Source of the DNA: Bacteroidia bacterium
GTDB taxonomy: Bacteria > Bacteroidota > Bacteroidia > Chitinophagales > Saprospiraceae
Length of the DNA: 53,998 nucleotides
Reading direction: 5' to 3'
Assembly: GCA_030430845.1 (NCBI GenBank)
Contig: JAUIKE010000040.1
Coordinates: 1-53,998, forward strand
The position numbers were made by a program, and so were the translations under genes. Every line of letters begins with the position of its first letter. Position 1 is the stretch's first letter. Shown piece by piece: positions 27,415-36,407 of this stretch. Below the pieces are notes generated by a model, which was given only the letters and a program-made list of their open reading frames with translations, was not told the origin of the DNA and searched no databases.

Positions 27415-28689
27415 ATGAAAAAAGTTTTAAAACTTGAGAATGAACTGATAAAACTTCTTCCCAATGCAGAGCAAATCTGGATTGCTGCTGCTGCTTTCTC
27501 AGACTACGGATTCGACCTGATCCAAAATCATATCTCAAAAAATGCAAAACAATATTACTTACTTGGAATTAACCTTCCAACTCCTCCTTCAGTAATCAGA
27601 AAAGTCAAAGAGATCCAAGAAGAAAGCAAAATAGAAGGAAAAGTATATTTAAAAGAAAATCAATTTTTTCACCCTAAGCTTTACCTACTTAAAATTGGAG
27701 ACAAATTAGTTGGTTTTCTAGGGTCAGGAAACTGTACAAGAGGAGGACTAAAAGATAACATCGAATTAAATTTAAAGATAACCTCAGAAAGTTTTTGCCA
27801 GGATCTATTAGAGAATTATTTCCTTACCTATTTTAAACTTGGCACAAAAATCACCAATTCCTTTATTGAGGACTATGAATTAATATTTGCTCGAAGAAAT
27901 AAAAGAATGGATGAAGACAAAGAAGACCTTAAAATTCTAATTCCCTCTAAGAACAAAATCAATCTATCTTCAATTGATTTTTCAGATCAATTTTTTCAAT
28001 ATAGACATTTTGCAGCCTTTGAAGGCACAAAACCATATTCAGACGGAACCGCTGAAAATCAGGAAAGGTTAGAAGTAAAACAACGACTCCTAGAACTCCA
28101 CGATCAACTACTTCCCAAAATAAAAGAAAAGGGGTGGGATTTGCATCCACATCATAAAGACGATCATATTATCTCTTCCCATACTCATTCTAGTTGGACA
28201 TCTGAGGCTCTTACGGCTTTATGGCTGCATTATGGAAAAAGCAGTAATGAGCTCAAAAAATATCAAAAGATATATGGAGAGCACCAAACATCTTTGTATC
28301 ACATGAGACTTCAGATCATAATTCATGTTGATAATCTTGGAATTTGGTGCAGAGTAGGAAAAAACAATGGAAGCATAATTGATAGAGAATATTTTAAAAA
28401 GAAGATGAAAAACAAGGAATATAGAGAGAAGTTTTTCATTCTATGTGAAAACCTTGGAGAAGAATATTGGATTGAAGTTAATGGACATAAAAAATTCATC
28501 CCCTCTTTTTCAACAGGTGATGAATTAGCAAAATTCACAAATCAAGATCGAACAAATTATTATTTCATTATTGGCAAATCTTTTTCACCAGCTGATGAGT
28601 CAATATCCACTGTTAATATAGTTGATACCGTTTTATCTGAATTTGAAAAATTATATGCTGTTTATGAGCACATTAGGCACCGTTTTTAA
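27415..28689 (+). CDS. PLD-like (HKD) nuclease-family protein
   Basis: 424 aa. One HKD-type motif is visible: HPKLYLL (His85-x-Lys87) followed by GFLGSGNCTRGGLKDNIEL, in which the Ser/Asn and Gly-Gly are standard for phospholipase D-fold nucleases. A single motif implies a dimer to complete the active site. The C-terminal two thirds are unrecognised. It lies 51 bp after mod and 9 bp before res, and it is clearly more AT-rich than both, suggesting later insertion into the restriction operon or separate ancestry. PLD proteins occur in DISARM (DrmC) and in stand-alone restriction enzymes such as BfiI, so nuclease activity is plausible. Confidence 0.82.
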   Translation: MKKVLKLENELIKLLPNAEQIWIAAAAFSDYGFDLIQNHISKNAKQYYLLGINLPTPPSVIRKVKEIQEESKIEGKVYLKENQFFHPKLYLLKIGDKLVGFLGSGNCTRGGLKDNIELNLKITSESFCQDLLENYFLTYFKLGTKITNSFIEDYELIFARRNKRMDEDKEDLKILIPSKNKINLSSIDFSDQFFQYRHFAAFEGTKPYSDGTAENQERLEVKQRLLELHDQLLPKIKEKGWDLHPHHKDDHIISSHTHSSWTSEALTALWLHYGKSSNELKKYQKIYGEHQTSLYHMRLQIIIHVDNLGIWCRVGKNNGSIIDREYFKKKMKNKEYREKFFILCENLGEEYWIEVNGHKKFIPSFSTGDELAKFTNQDRTNYYFIIGKSFSPADESISTVNIVDTVLSEFEKLYAVYEHIRHRF

Positions 28690-28698
28690 AAATTGAAT

Positions 28699-31413
28699 AT
28701 GGCAAAAAAAAGAAAACAGCAAGTTGACTTTCCATTCTACGTTTATCTAAATCTCTTCTACAAAGAGAATCAAAAAGCCATTCGAAGGTCCTATAATTCT
28801 CTGACGAAGAAGTTCCTCGACTTCAATGATCCGGATAAGGGCGAGGGAGCCTTTTTGCGCAAGCCTCAGTTTGAAGCGCTAGAGATGTACGTCTTTTTGA
28901 AAGAATTTTTAGACAATAAATATTTATACCAGATCTTCGAAGCCTGGTATAAAAAAGAGGGGGAGTTTGAAGGACGCCAAGCCACAGGAATTGATACAAA
29001 TACCGGTCAGGTTGAACTATTTGGTCCTGTGGAAGAAAATGTAGAAGAAGACAAAGAATTATTTCAGGAAGTATTCAAGCAGATCAAAGCCTTCCAGCAG
29101 ATCTACCCCAATTACATTTTCGCGCTTACCATGGGCCTGGGGAAGACGATCTTAATGGCAACCTCCATTTTTTATGAATTTCTCTTGGCCAACAAGTTTC
29201 CTAAAGATGAGCGATTTTGTCATAACGCCCTGGTTTTTGCTCCCGATAAAACCGTTTTACAATCGCTTAAAGAGATACAGACCTTTGATAAGTCCAAAGT
29301 GGTCCCTCCACAATATGTCAATTGGCTGGAAACACACCTCAAATTCTACTTTCTCGATAAAACGGGTGATGCACTGAATGCCATCGACAACTCCAAATAC
29401 AATATCATCATATCCAATACACAAAAGATCATCCTGAAACGGAGTCACAAAGAAACTTCTCCGACTGAGTTACTTTTTAAGGACATGGATGCGACCTACA
29501 AAGCCAAAAGCCTGAATAAGGATTATGAAGACCTGTACGAGTTTGACATAGAGACCGATGCTGATCTTATCACTAATCAAAGGTTTGCTAAACTGACTCA
29601 TCTCAAGCAATTAGGCATCTATGTGGATGAAGCCCATCATGCTTTTGGGAACACACTAAAAAGAGATTTTGGCTTAACAAAGTCTGCTACCAGTCTTAGA
29701 GTAACGATTAATGAATTAGCTGAGAATTTAAAGGAAAAGGGGTCGAAAGTAGTGGGTTGTTACAATTATACTGGTACGCCCTATGTGGGTAAAAGGCTGT
29801 TACCCGAAGTAGTGTACGCATATGGTTTAAAAGATGCCATCGAGAACAAATACCTGAAAAAAATTACAATAAAAGGTTTTGAGAACGTCAAAGACCAGAC
29901 CAAGGCCTTTGTTAGGCAAGCTATCAAAGAATTTTGGCAATCCCAAGAAAACAAGCGTTATGAGGACATGCTTCCTAAAATGGCCTTTTTTGCTTCTAAT
30001 ATTGATGAACTACAAAAAGTGCTTAGACCTGCGGTGGAAGATGTACTTGCTGAAATGAATATTCCTCTCAATAGCATCTTGGTTAATGTTGGTGATCCTA
30101 AGCTCACGACCAATGATGATTTGAGAGAATTTCAAAACCTCGACACCCCCGGTTCAGAGAAACAGTTTATTCTATTGGTTAATAAAGGAAAAGAGGGTTG
30201 GAATTGCCGATCATTATTTGGAGTAGGGCTTCATCGTAAACCCAAATCTAAGGTCTTTGTTCTTCAAGCCACTATGAGATGTCTCAGAGCCATAGGCAAC
30301 GATCAATATACCGGACAAGTTTTCTTAGCCTCCGAGAACATCGACATTCTGGAAAAAGAGCTTCAAAACAACTTCCGCCTATCAATCGATGAGCTCACTT
30401 CAGCAGGAGACGACCGAGAAGTCGTGGAGGTTAGGGTAATCCCTCCTCCTGTAAAAGTGAAAGTCAAAAGAATAAAAAAGCTATTCCAGCTTAAGGAAAA
30501 AGAACCGAAAGAAGGTCTCTCCTTGGATTTGGCCACCGCCGATGTAGACAAGTACAAAATTAAAGTGACAGAAAGGGACATCACGGACCTGTCGAAAAAA
30601 ATAGGCAGAGAGGAAGATTACACACACATTAAAGAAAAGCGAGAGTTCTCTGAGCTGACACTTATTGCTGAGGTATCCAGGTATTTAAATATCAGTCCTA
30701 TAAAAATAAGGCAAGTTTTAGCTACTACTAAAGAAGGTATTGATCAAATATTGGAGTACGCAAACGATTATAATGAACTGCTTTATGATTGGATCATTCC
30801 AAGACTATTCAAAGAGTTTTTCGATATCCGGGAATATAAAGATGAAGAAACCGAGGAAATAGAGTTGGTTCATCCTCCTAATGTAAAACCTTCGAAGCAA
30901 TCTACTTCCATAACAGGTGGCTATGAAACGCAATATGGCAATAAGGCTCAACCACCAAGCATAACAGAAGAGCCAGATTACAGCATACCATATACGATGC
31001 GATCCAAGCCTGAATTCATTGTCAGGCAATCAGATCCGGAGGTGGCTTCCAATGCCCACAAATCCTTCCATGTAGATACATACTGTTTTGATTCATTGCC
31101 TGAGAAGGAATATTTCTTTTCTCTTTTAGAGGATGAATCAGTTGAGAAAGTCTGGTTCACCGGTATGTTTACGCATGGGCAATCTGATTTCGTCATTCCC
31201 TATATCGATCCTGAATCTCATACATTACGCAAATACTATCCTGACTTTCTGGTTCAGAAAACGGATGGCTCTTATGTAATTATCGAAGTAAAAGCTGACT
31301 TCCAGGTGGATGATACGGTTGTCAAAGCCAAGCAGGAATACGCTGAGCAATTAGCGGCAGCTAGTGATATGAGTTATTTGATGGTGAAGGCGACAGACGC
31401 AGTTAATAAGTAA
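28699..31413 (+). CDS. Type III restriction Res-like DEAD/H helicase with PD-(D/E)XK nuclease
   Basis: 904 aa SF2 translocase. Walker A is TMGLGKT (about residue 145), the DEAH-type motif is VDEAHHAFG (about 308), motif III-like NYTGTPYVGK follows, and motif VI is MRCLRAIG. The C-terminal end carries a nuclease core YYPDFLVQ ... IIEVKAD (Asp, then Glu-x-Lys, about 845-865). This order is that of Type III Res subunits. ATG at 28699 is used; a TTG two codons earlier is possible. It presumably works with the Mod protein at 25393, with the PLD protein lying between the two genes. Confidence 0.9.
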   Translation: MAKKRKQQVDFPFYVYLNLFYKENQKAIRRSYNSLTKKFLDFNDPDKGEGAFLRKPQFEALEMYVFLKEFLDNKYLYQIFEAWYKKEGEFEGRQATGIDTNTGQVELFGPVEENVEEDKELFQEVFKQIKAFQQIYPNYIFALTMGLGKTILMATSIFYEFLLANKFPKDERFCHNALVFAPDKTVLQSLKEIQTFDKSKVVPPQYVNWLETHLKFYFLDKTGDALNAIDNSKYNIIISNTQKIILKRSHKETSPTELLFKDMDATYKAKSLNKDYEDLYEFDIETDADLITNQRFAKLTHLKQLGIYVDEAHHAFGNTLKRDFGLTKSATSLRVTINELAENLKEKGSKVVGCYNYTGTPYVGKRLLPEVVYAYGLKDAIENKYLKKITIKGFENVKDQTKAFVRQAIKEFWQSQENKRYEDMLPKMAFFASNIDELQKVLRPAVEDVLAEMNIPLNSILVNVGDPKLTTNDDLREFQNLDTPGSEKQFILLVNKGKEGWNCRSLFGVGLHRKPKSKVFVLQATMRCLRAIGNDQYTGQVFLASENIDILEKELQNNFRLSIDELTSAGDDREVVEVRVIPPPVKVKVKRIKKLFQLKEKEPKEGLSLDLATADVDKYKIKVTERDITDLSKKIGREEDYTHIKEKREFSELTLIAEVSRYLNISPIKIRQVLATTKEGIDQILEYANDYNELLYDWIIPRLFKEFFDIREYKDEETEEIELVHPPNVKPSKQSTSITGGYETQYGNKAQPPSITEEPDYSIPYTMRSKPEFIVRQSDPEVASNAHKSFHVDTYCFDSLPEKEYFFSLLEDESVEKVWFTGMFTHGQSDFVIPYIDPESHTLRKYYPDFLVQKTDGSYVIIEVKADFQVDDTVVKAKQEYAEQLAAASDMSYLMVKATDAVNK

Positions 31414-31536
31414 TGGGGAGAAACAGTTAATTATCCAAAATATATCGAAATGCCTTGGTGATAGAGCCATCGAATAGGCCGGTTGTCCGGAATGAAAAAT
31501 TTAAACTAAACCTAGATATCATCATAAAAGAATGAT

Positions 31537-34131
31537 ATGAAAGCAAGTGAAATTAGAAATATTTGTATCAATGGATCCAAAGCTTATTATAATTACCTTT
31601 CAAATAAACGAAATGGTGGAGTCGATGAAATTCAGGTAACTCAAATTGAGAAGGTTGATGATGCATCCTTTAAGTTCAAGATCACTAAGAAGTTATTTGA
31701 CCCAGACACCGTTTCTTTCCGCTACAACGGCAACTCGATTCAAACCTTCACAAGCGAGGATATCAAAATTAAAGTATACGACAATGATAAAAAGGTTATT
31801 GTAGTCAATGTTTCCCCAAAAGTAATTCCTTTAATCTCCCCACTAAAAGCTAATGAGTGGAAAGTAATTGTCGATCTAAAGTTTTTGGTGCAAAGAGTAA
31901 TCGACTGGTATGAATTAAATGGAAATAACCTAAAATTTCAACCGGGTCCCTCCAGTAATGATATAGAATTCGATGAAAGTGTTATCATGCCTGAAAAGGG
32001 GAAACCATCTGAGGAGCAACAAAAGGCAATCCAGACGATATTTGACTATAGATTCAGTTATATTTGGGGAGCTCCAGGAACAGGAAAGACTAGAATGGTT
32101 TTGAGTTATGCTTTACTTACCTATGTAAAAAAGAAAAAAAGAGCTTTCGTTCTGGCTCCTACCAATGTTGCTCTTGAGCAAATTTTTAGAGGAATAATAG
32201 AAATGACTGATGCTGCAGGGATTAAAAGGAAAAAACTACTTCGCTTAGGCTTTCCTTCCCAATCCTTTGCTAAGGACTTTGGAGAAGTGTGTGAAATACA
32301 GGGTATTGAAAAGGAACTTAAAAGGATCAATACCCAAATAAAAATAATTTCCTCTATTCTTGGTGTTGACACTGAAGAAATCAAAAAATTAAAAAAGCTC
32401 CTAAGCGAACTGGAAAAACTTAAAGAACATCAAGATCAAAAAACTATAAAAACCCAAGAAAGAGGCAATGTCTTTAGAAAAGTCAATGACCTAAGTTCTT
32501 CATTGGAAACCAACCGGAAAAGGCTTCGTCTCATCGAGAAAGAGAGGGAAGTGATTTTCAAGAAGAAAAATTCATTATTAGGCAAGTTTTTAGGATTATT
32601 GTCCGAACGAGCCAAATACGATAAAGAACTAGAAAACCTTTCTATATCTGAGAAAGAACTTGAAGAATCAAACTCTAAGATAAAGGCGTCCATTTCTCAA
32701 TATCAAAGCGACCTGCACACTCTAGCCAATGAAATAACCATAATAGAAGAAAAAATAACGGCCCTAACTACTCATATTAAAGAATCGTCTTTTTCAAAGA
32801 AAGATCCACTTAATAATATCGACCGGGCGATTGAAAGTTTACAAAAATCTTTAGATGAACAATCCGAAGAAATACAAATTTCTGATGCTTTAAAAAAAGA
32901 ATATGAAAGCCTTTCAAAAGAGGAATTACAAAACCAACTAGAAAAATATGAAGCAGAAAGAAAAAAACTGTTACAATATTCATTGGAAGAAAGGCTGGAA
33001 AATGTCAATGTAATTGGTGCAACACTAGACACTTATCTCTATAGGTTTAAAGAAAAGCCACTGAAGGCGAACCATTACTTTATCGATGAAGCAGGATATG
33101 CCAGTACAATTAAGGCCCTTACGGTATTCAGGTCCGAAAACCCCATCACTCTTCTGGGAGATCATAAGCAGCTTCCTCCTGTTTGCGAATTATCTAAGAG
33201 GGATATCAAAAAGTTTGAGGAATATCGAGATGTATTTTTGTGGGATCAATCGGCTATTTACCTCGAGGAGATTTGGTCTATTGATAATAAAAACATTATA
33301 CTTCAGAATTATTTAAACTCCCAACCTCCTTCCTTTAGAAATTTAAAAAAAGCATCCCTAACACAAACATACCGTTTTGGACCGAATTTAGCTAAAACGC
33401 TAGGAGAGTATGTCTATCATGAGGATGGCTTTAGCTCTAATGAAGGAAATAATACTGAGGTTGTTATCTGTAAAGTTTCAAATCCTGAAAATTTACAAAA
33501 ACGGAAAAGGCTCAACGAAGCGGAAGCACTTTGCATTCGTACCTATGTTAATAAATATCATTCTCAAGATTCCAACCTTGCCGTTTTATCTCCATACCGA
33601 GATCAAATAAAAAGACTAAAAGAACTTTTGCCAAAACTAAAAGAAGAGGATAGAATTCTCACTGTTCATAAATCCCAAGGCAGAGAGTGGGATACGGTAA
33701 TTTATTCGGTTTGTGACTATGGAAATGGCCGGACTCCGTGGTTTACAGATACTACATCTGAAATATCCAATGGGTTAAACAATGTAAACACAGCAGTAAG
33801 TCGAGCAAAAAAACGATTGGTTATTTTCCTCTCCTATGAAGATTGGATAAATCAAAAAGATCAACTTATTTACGGATTAATCAAGTCTGCGACAAAAGAA
33901 ATTTCATACGATACGACATCTTTAAAATCAGTAACTCCTAAAACTAAGGAATCGGAAAAACAAAACAATTCTACTAGCCTCTCCTCTTCCAAAGGGCCAA
34001 TACGAGGAAAGGACTATGTTCCAACTAAACCTGATGAGCGATGGGAAAGTAAGACATTATATTGGAGTAAGAAACCTCTTCCAGGGTATAAATACTCCCA
34101 AAAGAAGAAAGCCTATTGGAAAAAGAAGTGA
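31537..34131 (+). CDS. UPF1-like SF1 helicase with internal coiled coil
   Basis: 864 aa AAA_11/AAA_12 helicase. Walker A GAPGTGKT (about 177), motif II IDEAGYAS (about 516), motif III GDHKQLPPV, motif V HKSQGREWDTV and motif VI NTAVSRAKKRL are all present. Between the two RecA halves (about residues 245-470) lies a long Glu/Lys-rich coiled coil replacing the usual 1B/1C region. The C-terminal tail ends in a small basic/aromatic segment (GYKYSQKKKAYWKKK). Related helicases occur in several defence systems, but I cannot place this one. 123 bp from res and 70 bp before the next gene, so it may have its own promoter. Confidence 0.88.
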   Translation: MKASEIRNICINGSKAYYNYLSNKRNGGVDEIQVTQIEKVDDASFKFKITKKLFDPDTVSFRYNGNSIQTFTSEDIKIKVYDNDKKVIVVNVSPKVIPLISPLKANEWKVIVDLKFLVQRVIDWYELNGNNLKFQPGPSSNDIEFDESVIMPEKGKPSEEQQKAIQTIFDYRFSYIWGAPGTGKTRMVLSYALLTYVKKKKRAFVLAPTNVALEQIFRGIIEMTDAAGIKRKKLLRLGFPSQSFAKDFGEVCEIQGIEKELKRINTQIKIISSILGVDTEEIKKLKKLLSELEKLKEHQDQKTIKTQERGNVFRKVNDLSSSLETNRKRLRLIEKEREVIFKKKNSLLGKFLGLLSERAKYDKELENLSISEKELEESNSKIKASISQYQSDLHTLANEITIIEEKITALTTHIKESSFSKKDPLNNIDRAIESLQKSLDEQSEEIQISDALKKEYESLSKEELQNQLEKYEAERKKLLQYSLEERLENVNVIGATLDTYLYRFKEKPLKANHYFIDEAGYASTIKALTVFRSENPITLLGDHKQLPPVCELSKRDIKKFEEYRDVFLWDQSAIYLEEIWSIDNKNIILQNYLNSQPPSFRNLKKASLTQTYRFGPNLAKTLGEYVYHEDGFSSNEGNNTEVVICKVSNPENLQKRKRLNEAEALCIRTYVNKYHSQDSNLAVLSPYRDQIKRLKELLPKLKEEDRILTVHKSQGREWDTVIYSVCDYGNGRTPWFTDTTSEISNGLNNVNTAVSRAKKRLVIFLSYEDWINQKDQLIYGLIKSATKEISYDTTSLKSVTPKTKESEKQNNSTSLSSSKGPIRGKDYVPTKPDERWESKTLYWSKKPLPGYKYSQKKKAYWKKK

Positions 34132-34201
34132 GTATATCTTAGGCTCATTTAACGCCATAACAGTTATCCTATAAAAAGCTTATTTTTATCAAAAAATCAG
34201 C

Positions 34202-35404
34202 ATGCTCAACCAGGAAGAATTATTAGAATTAATGAAGGACCTTGAGTCCGACAGAGTGGAAAGAACAGTTTCCTTCCGGGAGGACAAGCTTGGACCTGCA
34301 GTTTGCGCTTTTGCAAATGATTTAGCCAATCATAAAAAGCCCGGATATATTTTACTAGGCGTAAAGGACAAGGGCGAAATCGCAGGTATGAACATAGGGG
34401 ATGAAGATCTGCAAAAAATAGGAAATGTGAGATCAAATGGCAATATTCAGCCTTTACCTTTTATGACAGTCAGTGAAGTTTTCCATTTACCGGAAGGAGA
34501 TGTCGTCGTCGTCGAAGTACACCCAGCTGATTATCCCCCTGTAAGATACCGGGGCAAGTGTTGGATAAGGATTGGCCCCAGAAAAGCCGTTGCGAGCATG
34601 CAGGAAGAGAGAGTACTAATAGAAAAACGTATTTCAACTGGCAGGACTTTCGATGAGCAAATATGCAGAGGCAGCAAAACCCAAGATCTTAGTTTAGATG
34701 TATTTAAAATCACTTATCTTCCTCAGGCTATCGACCAGGAAACCCTTGAAGCAAATAATCGGAGTAATAAGGAGCAACTAGCCTCTCTTGGATTTTTTGA
34801 TCTGGTCAGAGATACTTGCACGAATGCTGGTATTTTGATGTTTGGTGATAATCCCCGATATTTCATTAAAGGAAGTTATATTCAGTATATCAAATTTGAC
34901 GGAACGGAAATAACTGATAGCGTTTTAGAGGAAAAAGAGTTTTCCGGTGACTTGGTGAATGTTTTAAAAAACTTGGATGATTTTGTACAAACGAATATTA
35001 TAAAGCAAAAGCCTGTCCGAGCCGGAGGTTTTCAGGAAAAAACAATTTACAATTATCCGGGCTGGGCTCTGAGAGAATTATTGATGAACGCCGTAATGCA
35101 CAGGGATTATGAATCCAATGCGCCTATTTACATTTACGAGTTTTCTAATAGAATTGAAATAGAAAATCCAGGAGGACTATATGGGGACGCTCGACCGGAA
35201 AACTTTCCAGATGCCAGTGATTATCGCAACCCCATCATTGCAGCAGCCATGAAAAACCTGGGATATGTCAACCGATTTAATTTTGGCGTAAAGAACGCTC
35301 AGAAACATCTTGAAAATAATGGTAATCCGCCGGCAAATTTTAACCTCAGTCTAAAAACGAAATTTGCAGTGACGATAAAAATAAACAAGGACTGGAATGC
35401 ATAA
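34202..35404 (+). CDS. AlbA_2 (Schlafen-like) protein with GHKL-type ATPase C-terminus
   Basis: 400 aa. The N-terminal 130 residues fit the AlbA_2/Schlafen-like domain (YILLGVKDKGEIAGMNIGDE, then YRGKCWIRIGPRK), found in prokaryotic RecG-like putative DNA-binding proteins and proposed to bind or cut nucleic acid. The C-terminal half resembles HATPase_c_4, with N-box ALRELLMNAVMHRDY (about 288-302) and G-box IEIENPGGLYG. It is full length for this class. The stop overlaps the start of the ParA gene by eight bases, so the two are translationally coupled. Possible sensor or regulator of the cassette; function unproven. Confidence 0.85.
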   Translation: MLNQEELLELMKDLESDRVERTVSFREDKLGPAVCAFANDLANHKKPGYILLGVKDKGEIAGMNIGDEDLQKIGNVRSNGNIQPLPFMTVSEVFHLPEGDVVVVEVHPADYPPVRYRGKCWIRIGPRKAVASMQEERVLIEKRISTGRTFDEQICRGSKTQDLSLDVFKITYLPQAIDQETLEANNRSNKEQLASLGFFDLVRDTCTNAGILMFGDNPRYFIKGSYIQYIKFDGTEITDSVLEEKEFSGDLVNVLKNLDDFVQTNIIKQKPVRAGGFQEKTIYNYPGWALRELLMNAVMHRDYESNAPIYIYEFSNRIEIENPGGLYGDARPENFPDASDYRNPIIAAAMKNLGYVNRFNFGVKNAQKHLENNGNPPANFNLSLKTKFAVTIKINKDWNA

Positions 35405-36401
35405 AATTGTTTTTTTCAATAATAAGGGAGGGGTAGGAAAAACGACCATGGTCTACCATATGGCCTGGATGTTTGCAGAGTTAGGCTATAAAGTACTTGC
35501 TGTGGATCTCGATCCACAATCAAACCTATCCTCTATGTTTCTGGATATTGATCGTTTAGCTGAAACGGTAGAAGAAAACTCAGATCTCACCATAATGGAT
35601 GCCATTACTCCGATTGCTGAAGGCGAGGGTTATAAAGGGATGCACGTTGAACGAATTGATGATAAAATTGGATTACTTGTTGGGAATCTAGCTTTATCAA
35701 TTTATGAGGATAAATTCAGTGATGCCTGGTTAAAGTGTCTGAATGGTGATGTTTATTCATTTAAGGTAATAAGTGCTTTCAAGACAATAATTGAAGATGC
35801 CTCCAAGAGAATGAATGCCGATTTAGTTTTAATTGATGTCGGCCCCAACTTAGGTGCGATTAATCGGACAACCCTAATTAGTGCAGATTCAGTAATTCTT
35901 CCAGTTGCGTCTGATTTATTTTCTTTGCAAGGCATTAAAAACCTAGGAAAAACCTTGATTGACTGGCGCAAAGGCTGGGAACAAAGAAAGACTACCTACC
36001 CTAAAAGTGACACATCCTTAATACCTAGTGGTCAAATGGAACCAAAAGGTTATGTAGTCATGCAGTACACCGCAAAAGAAAAACGTCCGGTAAAAGCATA
36101 TCTTAGGTTTGCCAATCGAATTCCTGAAGTTTATTCAGAGTTTATTTTACAGAAAAAATCATCTTCTGCAAAACGGGTTGAAGATGACAAAAACTGCCTA
36201 GGTCTTCTAAAACACTATCATAGCTTAGCTCCCATGTCTATGGAAGCCAATAAGCCGATTTTTTTACTTAAACCAAGTGACGGAGCCATCGGTGCTCACG
36301 TACAAGCAGTAAAAAAGGCGTATCAGGATTTTAAATTGATTACTGAAAGGATTATTGAGGTGTGTAATATCGATAAACCTATTGCTTCGGAGCTATTCTG
36401 A
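35397..36401 (+). CDS. ParA/MinD-like (SIMIBI) ATPase
   Basis: 334 aa. Deviant Walker A KGGVGKTT at residues 10-17 with the signature Lys, then VLAVDLDPQSNLS (Walker A' region), and LVLIDVGPNLGAINR as Walker B. No ParB gene or centromere-like iterons occur nearby and there is no replication gene, so plasmid partition is unlikely. It is embedded between an AlbA_2-GHKL protein (overlapping) and an HNH nuclease (6 bp away). A nucleotide-switched partner for those proteins is a reasonable inference. Confidence 0.88.
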   Translation: MHKIVFFNNKGGVGKTTMVYHMAWMFAELGYKVLAVDLDPQSNLSSMFLDIDRLAETVEENSDLTIMDAITPIAEGEGYKGMHVERIDDKIGLLVGNLALSIYEDKFSDAWLKCLNGDVYSFKVISAFKTIIEDASKRMNADLVLIDVGPNLGAINRTTLISADSVILPVASDLFSLQGIKNLGKTLIDWRKGWEQRKTTYPKSDTSLIPSGQMEPKGYVVMQYTAKEKRPVKAYLRFANRIPEVYSEFILQKKSSSAKRVEDDKNCLGLLKHYHSLAPMSMEANKPIFLLKPSDGAIGAHVQAVKKAYQDFKLITERIIEVCNIDKPIASELF

Positions 36402-36407
36402 ATTAAA

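Noticed and set aside
25393..31413. DISARM or BREX system
   Set aside because: No DUF1998 helicase/DrmB, no PglX/PglZ or BrxC; the mod and res proteins have Type III architecture.
31414..31536. Small gene or ncRNA between res and the UPF1-like helicase
   Set aside because: 123 bp with no convincing frame or stable stem; treated as a promoter-bearing gap.
35397..36401. Plasmid or chromosome partition locus
   Set aside because: ParA-like ATPase has no ParB, no parS-like repeats and no replication genes; neighbours are nucleases.
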